Source: Pseudomonas kairouanensis (GTDB taxonomy: Bacteria > Pseudomonadota > Gammaproteobacteria > Pseudomonadales > Pseudomonadaceae). Taken from it: a DNA stretch of 64,000 nt. Shown here in pieces: positions 8,822 to 18,365 of the stretch. The stretch's first letter is position 1. Each line of letters begins with the position of its first letter. The position numbers were made by a program, and so were the translations under genes. Where the stretch lies: assembly GCF_004682055.1 (NCBI RefSeq), contig NZ_QUZU01000001.1:62001-126000 (forward strand). Reading direction: 5' to 3'. The notes under the pieces are model-generated. The model worked only from the letters and a program-made list of their open reading frames with translations, ran no database searches and was not told the DNA's origin.

Positions 8822-10024
8822 ATGAGCAAGGCAGGCGCTACTCTTGATCCGGCAAGTCCAAACATTCCTAAGGTAATGTTGGCTCAACTCATTAGGGCCG
8901 AGCGATACGGCCAGCCATCAAGTGCATTTGTTATTGAGTTGGTGCCCGTGCCTAGCCTTCAACCCGATGAGTGCTTGGTTAAAGTGATGGCGGCCGGTGT
9001 CAATCATAATGGCGTTTGGGCGGCACGGGGATATCCAGTTGATGTTATTGAGCTTCAGCGATCTCGCGGTGAGCCGTATGACTTTCATATTGCCGGGTCC
9101 GATGCTTCCGGAATCGTTGTTGCTGTAGGCAAAGAGGTATGTGGCATATCTGTCGGTGATGAGGTCGTCCTGCATTGCGGTTGGTGGGATCGTGACGCAG
9201 TGGCCGATGAGATTATGGACAAGTCAGCAAAGATATGGGGTTACGAAGTTAATTTCGGAGCCTTTGCGGAGTACACCAGGGTTAGAGAGCAAGCGATTTT
9301 GCCCAAGCCTGCGCACTTAAGCTGGGAGCAAGCAGCGTCCTACATGCTCTGCGGGGCAACAGCCTATCGGATGCTGCATGGCTTCGCCCCGCACACGGTC
9401 AAGCCGGGCGATGTTGTTCTCATCTGGGGAGGGAGTGGCGGAATGGGGTCGATGGCAATCCAATTGGTCAACGCCGCTGGAGGCATCCCCATTGCTGTAG
9501 TGAGCAGCGACGAGAAAGCAGAGTATTGCCAGCAAATTGGTGCCAGAGGCTCGATCAATCGTCAGAAGTATAAGCATTGGGGGACGCTCGAGGACATAGG
9601 AGACTCGGCCAGATACGTTCAATGGCTCAGTGAAGCGAAACGCTTTCAACGAGAAATCTGGAGTTTGGTTGGAGAAAAGAAAAATCCAAATATAGTGATT
9701 GAACACCCTGGCGAAGATACATTTCCGACCTCATCTTTTGTTTGTGAAGCCGGCGGGATGGTGGTTATTTGTGCTGGCACCAGTGGGTATATAGGCACTT
9801 TTGATATTCGCTATCAGTGGATGCGACAAAAAAGATTCCAAGGTTCGCATTTTGCAAATTCGGCTCAATGCGTTGCGTTCAATAACTTGGTTGTGGAGGG
9901 TCTTGTAAATCCCTGTTTGACGAGGGTCTTTGATTTTGAAGACTTGCCGGAAGCCCATCAAATTATGCTCGACAATAGAGGGCTTCTTGGTAATTTCGTG
10001 ATCCGAATAGGTAGTCAAACATAA
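8822..10024 (+). CDS. ccr: Crotonyl-CoA carboxylase/reductase homologue (alkylmalonyl-CoA extender supply)
   Basis: A 400-residue zinc-independent MDR-superfamily protein. Family marks are AAGVNHNGVWAARG near residue 57, IWGYEVNFGAFAEYT near 140, the NADPH loop IWGGSGGMGSMAIQL near 200 and a C-terminal QGSHFANSAQC. CCRs reductively carboxylate 2-enoyl-CoAs with NADPH and CO2, for example crotonyl-CoA to ethylmalonyl-CoA, giving branched PKS extenders. AAGGTG lies nine bases before the ATG. It is the first gene of the cluster, 11 bases ahead of the NRPS gene, and fits the non-malonyl motif in the PKS acyltransferase. Pseudomonas syringae uses a related enzyme for coronafacic acid. The exact enoyl-CoA substrate cannot be read. 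Confidence 0.88.
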   Translation: MSKAGATLDPASPNIPKVMLAQLIRAERYGQPSSAFVIELVPVPSLQPDECLVKVMAAGVNHNGVWAARGYPVDVIELQRSRGEPYDFHIAGSDASGIVVAVGKEVCGISVGDEVVLHCGWWDRDAVADEIMDKSAKIWGYEVNFGAFAEYTRVREQAILPKPAHLSWEQAASYMLCGATAYRMLHGFAPHTVKPGDVVLIWGGSGGMGSMAIQLVNAAGGIPIAVVSSDEKAEYCQQIGARGSINRQKYKHWGTLEDIGDSARYVQWLSEAKRFQREIWSLVGEKKNPNIVIEHPGEDTFPTSSFVCEAGGMVVICAGTSGYIGTFDIRYQWMRQKRFQGSHFANSAQCVAFNNLVVEGLVNPCLTRVFDFEDLPEAHQIMLDNRGLLGNFVIRIGSQT

Positions 10025-10035
10025 GAGGTGAACTC

Positions 10036-11892
10036 ATGGTGTTCATTCGACGGTTTGCCGAGTTCGCTCGGGAGTACCCAGGTGTTCCAGCAGTGTCTGC
10101 GGCCTCATCAGAAGTTTCATATGGCCAATTGTATAATAGCGCTCTGCGTGTGGCGGGGATGATTTCATTGACCGGTTCGGGGGCAATGATTGGTGTCATG
10201 ATGGAGAAAAGCATTGATTATGTTGTGTCGGTGCTGGCGGTGCATTTATTAGGGCGAACCGTAGTTCCGTTAGATAAAAAATATCCGATTGAACGGTTGC
10301 GCGGGATGATCATTTCTATCGATTTGTCGTTATGTCTGCTGAACGAGCAGGAGAACGCCGAACTGACAGTGATGTTGAACGAACAGACCCGCACATTGAA
10401 TATTAATGAGCCTACTACGGCAGCACTCGGTACCGACTATCCAGCTATCAAGACGGATATATCGGATGAGCTGCCGGCCTATGTGGTCTTTACCTCCGGA
10501 ACAACCGGGCAGCCCAAGCCGGTCATGTTGCCGTATCGCTCGCTCACGACTCTGATCGACTGGATGGGAAAAACGACTGCTCAGACAGGTACCACGTTGT
10601 TGTACGCAGCCCAAGGTTTTGATGTCGCCTTTCAGGAGATTTACAGTGCGCTGTGCCAAGGCGATCGCCTGCTCATCGTGACGGATGAACAAAAGAAAGA
10701 CCTACATGCACTGACTACACTGCTGCTCACTGGCGGCGTGACGCGCCTTTTTCTGCCAACCTCAATGCTGATTCCTCTGGTCACATTCAATCTTCGCGAT
10801 TTGGCGGTGTTGGTGAACTTGAGGGAAATAATTTGTGCTGGCGAGCCGTTGAAGATTAGTCCTGCCGTCAGGCAGTGGTTCAAGGCTAACCCCCAGTGCC
10901 GTCTCATCAATCAGTACGGCCCGACCGAAACGCACGTGGTGATGGAACATCGGCTCGAAGGCGCGCCGGAAAACTGGCCGGATTTGCCACCTATTGGTCA
11001 GGTGACCCCAGCCAGCACGGCCTACCTGTTTGATGACAACTTGCAGCCGGTTATGCCTGGTCATGAGGGACAGCTCTACATCGCGGGCAGCTCATTGGCA
11101 TTGGGTTACTACGGTATGTCCGCTCAAACGGCCGAGAAGTTCGTGAGGCATCCTCAGACGCACGAACGGATGTACAACACCGGTGATATTTGTTTCCTCA
11201 ACGAGCAATCGTTGTTCGAGTACGTAGGGCGCCGTGATAGGCAACTCAAGATCCGAGGTTATCGTGTCGAGTTAAAGGAAATCGAGACCGTCGCGGCTAA
11301 TGCCAATTTAGTCGATGAGTGCCTCGTCGTGGCCAGACAGTCCGGTCAAACTACGACATTAATCTTGTATTTCACGGCCCAAGCGTCCGATCAAGATTTT
11401 AGTATGAGCCTGCACAGGCACCTGCTGGCAAGGTTGCCTGATTACATGCTGCCGTCCTTCTACAAAAAAATTTCCGCCATTCCGTTGACACAAAATGGCA
11501 AGGTCGATCTGCAACAGCTGCCTCAAGTAGGGGCAATGCAATCGAACCGTTCAACGAATTACGTTGAGCCGCTGGGTGAGCTTGAAACGAGGGTGTGCGA
11601 GCTGGCTGCCTGTTGTTTCGGTTTGGACCATGTCGGCGCCACAGATAACTTTATGGATGCGGGTGCGAACTCCATTACCTTGATTTCCTTGCTGGCCGAG
11701 TTGCGTTATGCGTTGGCCCATGCGTTCCGTCAGACGGATCTATTCGAGTATCCGACGCCCAGGTTGTTGTGCTCCTTTTATCAGCGCTCGTTGGAGGCGA
11801 CACAACCGCATGCCTCGACAGTTGCTATTGCCAGCAGTCAGCAAAACAGGTCGGCCGCCATTCAACGTTCTCGTGAAAGAAACGGGGGCTGA
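10036..11892 (+). CDS. NRPS loading protein: adenylation–carrier didomain, predicted proline-like substrate
   Basis: A 618-residue A-PCP protein without a condensation domain. Core motifs are visible in order: A3 FTSGTTGQPKPVM (residue 152; Pro replaces the usual Gly after PKx), A5 NQYGPTE (292), A7 MYNTGD (379), A8 GRRDRQLKIRGYRVE (398) and A10 NGKVD (487). The carrier motif DAGANSIT places the phosphopantetheine serine at 546. Aligned by hand to the GrsA pocket the ten residues are D196 V197 Q200 F239 I266 A268 Q293 V301 V302 K489, i.e. DVQFIAQVVK; proline domains typically read DVQ-IAHVVK. The protein should load proline or a close cyclic analogue for the following PKS. GAGGTG precedes the ATG and the PKS starts one base after its stop. 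Confidence 0.9.
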   Translation: MVFIRRFAEFAREYPGVPAVSAASSEVSYGQLYNSALRVAGMISLTGSGAMIGVMMEKSIDYVVSVLAVHLLGRTVVPLDKKYPIERLRGMIISIDLSLCLLNEQENAELTVMLNEQTRTLNINEPTTAALGTDYPAIKTDISDELPAYVVFTSGTTGQPKPVMLPYRSLTTLIDWMGKTTAQTGTTLLYAAQGFDVAFQEIYSALCQGDRLLIVTDEQKKDLHALTTLLLTGGVTRLFLPTSMLIPLVTFNLRDLAVLVNLREIICAGEPLKISPAVRQWFKANPQCRLINQYGPTETHVVMEHRLEGAPENWPDLPPIGQVTPASTAYLFDDNLQPVMPGHEGQLYIAGSSLALGYYGMSAQTAEKFVRHPQTHERMYNTGDICFLNEQSLFEYVGRRDRQLKIRGYRVELKEIETVAANANLVDECLVVARQSGQTTTLILYFTAQASDQDFSMSLHRHLLARLPDYMLPSFYKKISAIPLTQNGKVDLQQLPQVGAMQSNRSTNYVEPLGELETRVCELAACCFGLDHVGATDNFMDAGANSITLISLLAELRYALAHAFRQTDLFEYPTPRLLCSFYQRSLEATQPHASTVAIASSQQNRSAAIQRSRERNGG

Positions 11893-11893
11893 C

Positions 11894-14800
11894 ATGCGCG
11901 CTCATGAAGAACACCAGGGACTGAATGATGAAAGCCATATTGCGATTATCGGTATGTCTTGCCGATTTCCAGGGGCCACATCGGTCCACCAATACTGGCA
12001 AAACCTGTTGGAAGGTGTTGAAAGCATTCATGTCGAGACCGGCGCGCAGGGGCAGATTCTGGCTCGCGCCGAGCTTGCGGGTCTAGAAGACTTTGATTAC
12101 GAGTTTTTCGGGTTTAGTTACAAGGAAGCCCAGTTGCTGGATCCCCAACACAGAATCTTGCTCGAGTGTGCATGGGAGGTGTTGGAGGATGCATCGTTAC
12201 ACGCGCAGGCCGGTTCTGTTGGCGTATTTTGTGGTGCTGGCCCCAGCTCCTATTTCATCAACAATATTCATGCTCAGCGTGATCGCGACAGTGCCTGTGG
12301 TCTGTATCAATCCTGCGAAGCACTTGCGCAGTTCATGGCCACGGATAAAGAATTCCTCGCCAGCCGCATCGCCTACAAACTCAATTGTTGTGGTCCTGCA
12401 GTAAACGTTCAGGCCGCTTGTGCGACCTCGATATTCGGTATTCAAGCCGCCATACAGGCGCTATTGCTGAGAGAGTGCGACGCGGCACTGGTTGGTGCCG
12501 CTGGGATCTCTGTACCGCAATCAATGCCGTACTACTTTGAGCCCGGCATGCCGTTCAGCGCCGATGGGCATTGTCGTCCGTTCGATGTTAAGGCCAGCGG
12601 TACGGTGTTTGGTTCGGGGGCCGCGGTGGTAGGACTAAAGAGACTCAGTGACGCACTGGCTGACGGTGATCAGATCCATGCCGTGATTCGCTCGGTCGCC
12701 ACCAACAATGACGGCGCTTTTAGAGCGGGCATGTCGGCACCTTCTGTGGCAGGGCAGGCACGGGTCATTCGTGAAGCACTCGCTATCGCCGGTGTTGATC
12801 CGGGGCAGGTTAGTTACGTCGAAGCCCATGGTACTGCTACCCCCATCGGGGACCCCATTGAAATCAAAGCTTTGGCCAATGCCTATGTCGGCCGTGATCG
12901 CGAACACACCTGTCACCTTGGGAGTGTCAAAGGCAACATCGGGCACTTGGGCTGGGCGGCTGGCCTGGCCGGTCTGATCAAGGCTGTCCTGATCACTCGG
13001 CACAAGATAATTCCCCCGACCATCAATTTCGAACAGTACAACCCTAATCTCTACATTGAGGAAACCCCTTTTGCCGTCAACCGGCAACGAGTAGTCCTCA
13101 GTGATCCTGAAGTCATCGTAGGGGTCAGTAGCTTTGGCTTGGGTGGCAATAACTCACACCTGATTGTCGAGACGGCACCGGTTCGCAAGGGTGCTAGTTC
13201 ACCACTCGAATTTGAGCGGACCTGCCTGATTCCAGTCTCGGCCAAAACGATAGACGGCCTGCAACAGCTATGCACTGGCTACCGTCAGTTTCTTGAAGAT
13301 CAACCGGACGAGAACTTCCCCTTGTTCGCCGCCAATCTTCTTCATTCCAGATCGATATTCGAGCAACGGGCGTACGTCATCGCCAGCAATCGCAGGGAGG
13401 CCATCGACGCACTTAATGGATTGACCTTCGGGGCTCGGCCGCCGGCTGTGAGCTCGCCAAGGGTCGGGCTGATATTTTCGGGCCAAGGGGGTGAACATCG
13501 GGACATGGGGCGAGAGCTCTATCTCCATGAAGCGCTGTTCAAGGACGAACTGGACGGATTCGATCCAGTCTGCCGAGACGTCTTCGGTGCCTCTGCCGCA
13601 GAGCTGTTGTTCAATCCCCGTATCAACTGGAAAATCGAGGAAGATATTACGTTCTCGCAGCCCATGACGTTTGCTCTTCAAGTGTCGATGGCTCGGCTGT
13701 TTCTGAGTAGTGGGCTAATCCCTGTGGCACTGTTCGGGCATAGCTTGGGTGAGTACGCGGCTGCCTGCGTCGCAGGTGTGTTCACTGCCGAGCAGGGTTT
13801 TCGGATGCTTGTACAGCGCAGCCGATTGCTGGACTCGTTGGGAGATATCGGTGCCATGGTGGCCCTTGGGGGCGATCACCAGTGCGTGTCGAGATTAATC
13901 GAAGGCACTCCTGGTGTGCTGTCGATTGCCGCTTTGAATTCGATAAGTAACACGGTGGTTTCCGGAGCGTTGGAAGCGGTTGAGCAGCTCATAAAAAACG
14001 CGGACAGCTTAGGAGTAAGCGCAACGCGCTTGAAGATTTCACGTCCCGGGCACTCTTCGTTGTTAGACCCTTTGCTAGACCGCTTTGAAGCCCATCTGAA
14101 TAGTTTCGAATTGAACCTACCTGTTTTGCCTTTCATTTCCACGGTAACCGGCACGCTGATGAGCGATGAGGTGGCAACGTCGCATTACTGGCGTCGTCAG
14201 TTGCGTCAAACCGTGAATTTCCGAGCAAGCGTTGCCTCAGCACTTGAGCTGGGTTGCACTCATTTGGTCGAGATTGGGCCGAAAGCCATTTTGTCCGGTC
14301 TGGTGCTCAGTGAGGCCGCAGATCGATTGAGTGTGTTGCCCATGGCAAGGGGAGGGCATTTGGATCATCGACAATACTTGAAGATGCTGGGTGAGTTGTT
14401 CAGGGCGGGCACTGATGCTCATCTTCCATTCACACAAGAGCGGGCGCCGGTTTTGACGGGTTTGCCGACGTATCCTTTCCAGCGCGTTCGCTGCTGGATT
14501 GAAGCGTCTGGGCCGGCTCACGCTTTGGCCGGACAAGCCTATCAGTCGGTGTGGCGCCCGCTGACAGTGGAGTGGATGAATAGCCACTCGGCTGCCGGGC
14601 AAAAGGTGTTGTTCCTCACGCCAAACGAGACATTCAACAAGGCTGAAACCCGCTATCTGGAAAACGCCTTCCGCCAGTTCCGCTGCTTCGCATTGAATCG
14701 CTTGATGGGCAACGACGCATTATCGCGTGAAGCCTTGAATGTTGCCGCGCTGGAATTTGACGGCATCTGGAAGGAGGATGTTGACGGCTTGGACCGAGTG

Positions 14801-17647
14801 TATCTCGACCTGCGGCACTTGCCGAACAATGACGTATCGACTGCAATCGATGTCTGTGCAGGTGTCTTGAACCTGTTGCGCTCTGTGCCTGTGGGGCATG
14901 ATCGACAACCACATTTTTGTCTGTTGTTCGCCACATCGGTCATCCGCGAGGAGGACATGAGCCTCAACCCGGTGGCAAACAGTGTTGTGGGCATGCTTCG
15001 CTCTGTGTTGATCGAAGAGCCTGACTGGAAAGTGACGGTCCTACACTTTATCAGGGGGCAATCGCCCACAGGTTTTGAGGAAGCCAACCCTATTGTATTG
15101 TTGCCGTTTACCGACGAGCTCGTCGTTACGGTCAGGCAAGCGCAAGCTTTTGTACTACGGCTGGAAAGGGCCAGGGATAGCAATGACGTCCGCTATCGTT
15201 TCCCTGCCGATCAAAGCTACCTACTGATCGGCGGTGCGGGCGGCATCGGCAGGCAGTTGATCGAAAGCCTTTGCGCTGATCAGATCCGGTGCATTCATGT
15301 TCTCGGACGCTCATCAGCGCCTAGTGAGGCGATGCAGGCGCTGATGATGCGTTACCCGAATGTCCGGTATCTGGGGGTCGACCTTGCGTCAAAGCAAGGG
15401 CGCGATGAATGTGCGAATTGGCTGCAATCCACAGTGCTTGGCACGTTGACCATTTTCAATCTGGCCGTCGATCTCCATGACCAGTTGGCCAATGAGGTTC
15501 AGGTTGAAGATCTGCAGCGCGCGTTCGACGCAAAATGCACGAGTGTCCTGACTCTTTATCAACTGCTATGCGACCAGAAGCGGGAGATTGAGTGTGTGTT
15601 CAATTTCTCTTCTGCCACTTCAATTCTGGGTAATGGTGGACAGTCGACCTATGGTGCAGCCAGTGCCTTTCTCGACGCCGCCCATGACACATTGTTCTGC
15701 CGGGCATCCAAGGTAGTGACAATCAATTGGGGGGTATGGGGCGATGCTGGAAAGCTTTGCGGTAACCATCGACGAATGCAGGTGCTCAAAGCCACTGGCT
15801 TGAACAGCCACAGCTGTGAAGAAGGTTTTTTTGTTGTCCGCCAACTACTGGCCGGACCCTCCAGAATTGCGGGGTTCATGAACATTGACGCCAAGGCCTT
15901 GGGAGACAGGTCCCGGGTGTGTGCACGGTTCCTTGAGCAACTAATAACGGACAACAACAATCAACATAGGGCCAGGCCGGTCGGAGTTTCGGCTCACCTT
16001 CTTGAGTGCACCGACAACGCTCAGGTGGTTGGCGTGCTCGAGACCTGGCTCGTAGCGACAGTTGATTCGCTGGTGGGTCTTGAAGCGCCGAACTGTGGCT
16101 ACGACAAGATCAAAGCGTTTGGTTTCAAGGCTCTGGGTTTTGACTCGTTGGCGCTGGTTCAACTGAAGAATGCACTCGTTACGCAATTTGAACTGCCGTT
16201 GACCGTCAAACATCTAAATGCCATGCAGGCGTTAAGCGAATTACAGGCGGCCCTTGTGGCGCACGTCAATAAGCCAGCGTGGCATGCAGTTCATAGCAAG
16301 CACAACGACTCTGTTGAAACGCTGGACATAGCCGTTTCACTGCAACAAAAGCGCTGGATTTCGCTTATTGGCAAGGACTACGGACTCCGCATCATCCCTT
16401 ATTTGATTTACTGTCGCTTCGATGCTGAACACTGCCGAAAAGCGTTGTTCCGGGTAGTGGATGAGCACCGCTTGCTGCGAACGTATTTTCCGCAAGGACA
16501 ACCCGTCGTTAGAACCACAGCTGAAGTCCTTCAGGACTTTGGCGTGCTGTTTACAGATTTTTCTTCACACACGGCTGCGGGCAAAACAAAGCATATCGCC
16601 GCTCTTGTGCAGGCCATGGCGCAGGCATTGCCTAAGCCAGAAAACAATGTGACTTGGGCGATTCACTTTATCGATGTTGGGGAGCCATTTTTCATCGCAT
16701 TGATAGGGGTTCAACATCTGGAGTTCGATGGCAAGTCCCTGACCCTATTCTTTGACCGGTTTGGTGAGTGTCTGCACAGACTCGCCGAGCATCAACCCTT
16801 GAGTCGTATGGATCACGACATCTGCTACGCGGATTATGCACGTCGCCAGCAGCAATATCTGAGTCAGCAATGGGGCATTGACGCCGGTTTCTTCAAGGGT
16901 CTGTTCAACGCCTTTGAAGGCCCTACTGTCCTGCCTGCACATCCGGGTTTTGCCTCTACTGCAGCGTGCTTGGCGTCCAGGTACAGCGTCGAAGTCACCG
17001 ATGGGAACCGTATTTTGAGCGAGCTGGCTGATCGCTATGGATTCAGCGTTTTTAATGCGATTTTGTATGTTTATGCCAAGACAATGGCTGACGTCATTGG
17101 TTGTGATCAGTTGATTATCTGTGCAATCAACAGTGGGCGTGGCTTGAGCGAATTCAACAATGTGATCGGTCCGTTCACCGCTCCGCTACCGGTACCGATC
17201 ACGGTGCATCACGACTGGTTGAGCGGTATCGCTACGGTTGCACGCACGCTGGAGGCCCTTCAGGGTTATCCGCTCATGCATCCGTCCATGCTGATAGATG
17301 AAGTGCCGACGTTTTGCGCAATGGCTGGCGACACCTACTTTTCGGATGTGGGCATCAACTTCCTCAACTATCGCCACTGCTCTGAGTCCCCGGGTAAGGT
17401 TCGAATCGAAGGCGTAGAGATCCTCGGTCCAGTATCGGAAGGGTTGTTGTCGGGGGCCAATATCGAAGACATGCGGCGAGTGCCGGGTCTGCATCTGGTA
17501 GTTGAAATCAATGGAGGTGATTTGCGATTCAACTTCTGGCACCACACGCCGCGGTTCTCAACCGCAGAGGTTGAGGACTGGGGGCATCGCATGGTGCGTT
17601 ACCTGAACCAGTTGCTTAGCCTGGCGAGCGCGACCGATGAGCACTGA
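11894..17647 (+). CDS. Hybrid megasynthase KS-AT-KR-ACP-C
   Basis: A 1917-residue single PKS module ending in an NRPS condensation domain. KS (about 14-440) has Cys176 (AACATS), His312 (EAHGTATP) and His351 (GNIGHLGWAAG). AT (about 520-870) has GHSLGE (Ser617) and, where malonyl domains show HAFH, RPGH at 717-720. KR (about 890-1340) has GGAGGIG at 1113, a Ser pair at 1239-1240 and Tyr1253; the LDD motif of B-type ketoreductases is not evident. ACP has Ser1418 in GFDSL. The C domain (about 1475-1910) reads QHLEFDG at 1607: the catalytic second His is kept and the first is Gln. DH, ER and terminal TE are absent. The start directly after the NRPS stop fits coupling, and the upstream PCP is its likely donor. 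Confidence 0.92.
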   Translation: MRAHEEHQGLNDESHIAIIGMSCRFPGATSVHQYWQNLLEGVESIHVETGAQGQILARAELAGLEDFDYEFFGFSYKEAQLLDPQHRILLECAWEVLEDASLHAQAGSVGVFCGAGPSSYFINNIHAQRDRDSACGLYQSCEALAQFMATDKEFLASRIAYKLNCCGPAVNVQAACATSIFGIQAAIQALLLRECDAALVGAAGISVPQSMPYYFEPGMPFSADGHCRPFDVKASGTVFGSGAAVVGLKRLSDALADGDQIHAVIRSVATNNDGAFRAGMSAPSVAGQARVIREALAIAGVDPGQVSYVEAHGTATPIGDPIEIKALANAYVGRDREHTCHLGSVKGNIGHLGWAAGLAGLIKAVLITRHKIIPPTINFEQYNPNLYIEETPFAVNRQRVVLSDPEVIVGVSSFGLGGNNSHLIVETAPVRKGASSPLEFERTCLIPVSAKTIDGLQQLCTGYRQFLEDQPDENFPLFAANLLHSRSIFEQRAYVIASNRREAIDALNGLTFGARPPAVSSPRVGLIFSGQGGEHRDMGRELYLHEALFKDELDGFDPVCRDVFGASAAELLFNPRINWKIEEDITFSQPMTFALQVSMARLFLSSGLIPVALFGHSLGEYAAACVAGVFTAEQGFRMLVQRSRLLDSLGDIGAMVALGGDHQCVSRLIEGTPGVLSIAALNSISNTVVSGALEAVEQLIKNADSLGVSATRLKISRPGHSSLLDPLLDRFEAHLNSFELNLPVLPFISTVTGTLMSDEVATSHYWRRQLRQTVNFRASVASALELGCTHLVEIGPKAILSGLVLSEAADRLSVLPMARGGHLDHRQYLKMLGELFRAGTDAHLPFTQERAPVLTGLPTYPFQRVRCWIEASGPAHALAGQAYQSVWRPLTVEWMNSHSAAGQKVLFLTPNETFNKAETRYLENAFRQFRCFALNRLMGNDALSREALNVAALEFDGIWKEDVDGLDRVYLDLRHLPNNDVSTAIDVCAGVLNLLRSVPVGHDRQPHFCLLFATSVIREEDMSLNPVANSVVGMLRSVLIEEPDWKVTVLHFIRGQSPTGFEEANPIVLLPFTDELVVTVRQAQAFVLRLERARDSNDVRYRFPADQSYLLIGGAGGIGRQLIESLCADQIRCIHVLGRSSAPSEAMQALMMRYPNVRYLGVDLASKQGRDECANWLQSTVLGTLTIFNLAVDLHDQLANEVQVEDLQRAFDAKCTSVLTLYQLLCDQKREIECVFNFSSATSILGNGGQSTYGAASAFLDAAHDTLFCRASKVVTINWGVWGDAGKLCGNHRRMQVLKATGLNSHSCEEGFFVVRQLLAGPSRIAGFMNIDAKALGDRSRVCARFLEQLITDNNNQHRARPVGVSAHLLECTDNAQVVGVLETWLVATVDSLVGLEAPNCGYDKIKAFGFKALGFDSLALVQLKNALVTQFELPLTVKHLNAMQALSELQAALVAHVNKPAWHAVHSKHNDSVETLDIAVSLQQKRWISLIGKDYGLRIIPYLIYCRFDAEHCRKALFRVVDEHRLLRTYFPQGQPVVRTTAEVLQDFGVLFTDFSSHTAAGKTKHIAALVQAMAQALPKPENNVTWAIHFIDVGEPFFIALIGVQHLEFDGKSLTLFFDRFGECLHRLAEHQPLSRMDHDICYADYARRQQQYLSQQWGIDAGFFKGLFNAFEGPTVLPAHPGFASTAACLASRYSVEVTDGNRILSELADRYGFSVFNAILYVYAKTMADVIGCDQLIICAINSGRGLSEFNNVIGPFTAPLPVPITVHHDWLSGIATVARTLEALQGYPLMHPSMLIDEVPTFCAMAGDTYFSDVGINFLNYRHCSESPGKVRIEGVEILGPVSEGLLSGANIEDMRRVPGLHLVVEINGGDLRFNFWHHTPRFSTAEVEDWGHRMVRYLNQLLSLASATDEH

Positions 17648-18365
17648 GCCGCTTACACTGCTGTGCTTCTCCTACGCGGGGGGTAGTGCCGGTTTTTATG
17701 CGCGCTGGCGTCGTGTGTTGCCAAATATCAGGGTGATTCCCGTTGAAATTCCGCTACGGGGTGGGCTGAAGCACGCACCGGCGTTGCTCACCCGTGATGG
17801 ACTGATCGACTACTTGATGGCTGAGTATGCTCGATGGTGCGTTCATCCTTTTGCCCTCTTTGGACACAGCCTAGGCGGGCGTGTCGCGTTTGAGTTCCAG
17901 TGCGTGTTAGAGCAAACACGAGGACTAAAAGCCGTGCGATTGTTTATCAGCGGGTGCCTGGCGCCTGAGCGGTTTTCCGAGGCGATGCGTACCCGTGAGC
18001 GAGATCTGAGCGATTCAGCCTTATTGCGGATGTTGGCAGACTTAGGGGGAACACCGCCGGAATTGATGGCCAATCCGGCACTGATGAACACGGCACTGCC
18101 TATGATCAGGGCCGACTTTCAGTTGGCTATCGATCTTTCGAAACGCACAGTTACTCCTGTTTCCGTGCCTATTGATCTATTGCTGGGCAACCGGGACAAG
18201 GTGACCAGTCTATTTGACGATTATCCAGCCTGGGCATTTCACACCTCCAATGGATGCCAAGTATCGGTCATTGATGGGGATCATTTTTTTATTCGCTCCC
18301 AAGCAATATTGGTCGCCAGATTGGTGGGGAAAAGACTGCAGGAGTTTGTATTAAATGAGGATTGA
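17637..18365 (+). CDS. Type II thioesterase
   Basis: A 242-residue alpha/beta hydrolase of the GrsT/RifR type. FSYAGGSAG at the N-terminus, nucleophile Ser78 in GHSLGG, and the Asp and His in LLGNRDKV and DGDHFFI are all present. Such enzymes remove stalled or wrong acyl groups from carrier proteins; some release product. As the megasynthase lacks a cis-TE, either role is possible. The ATG overlaps the PKS stop by 11 bases and its own stop overlaps the next start by 11, indicating one translationally coupled transcript. Confidence 0.9.
   Translation: MSTEPLTLLCFSYAGGSAGFYARWRRVLPNIRVIPVEIPLRGGLKHAPALLTRDGLIDYLMAEYARWCVHPFALFGHSLGGRVAFEFQCVLEQTRGLKAVRLFISGCLAPERFSEAMRTRERDLSDSALLRMLADLGGTPPELMANPALMNTALPMIRADFQLAIDLSKRTVTPVSVPIDLLLGNRDKVTSLFDDYPAWAFHTSNGCQVSVIDGDHFFIRSQAILVARLVGKRLQEFVLNED

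Noticed and set aside
11708..11893. Upstream extension of the PKS reading frame
   Set aside because: The extra 62 codons overlap the NRPS carrier-protein coding sequence and do not resemble a docking domain; the start after the NRPS stop is preferred.
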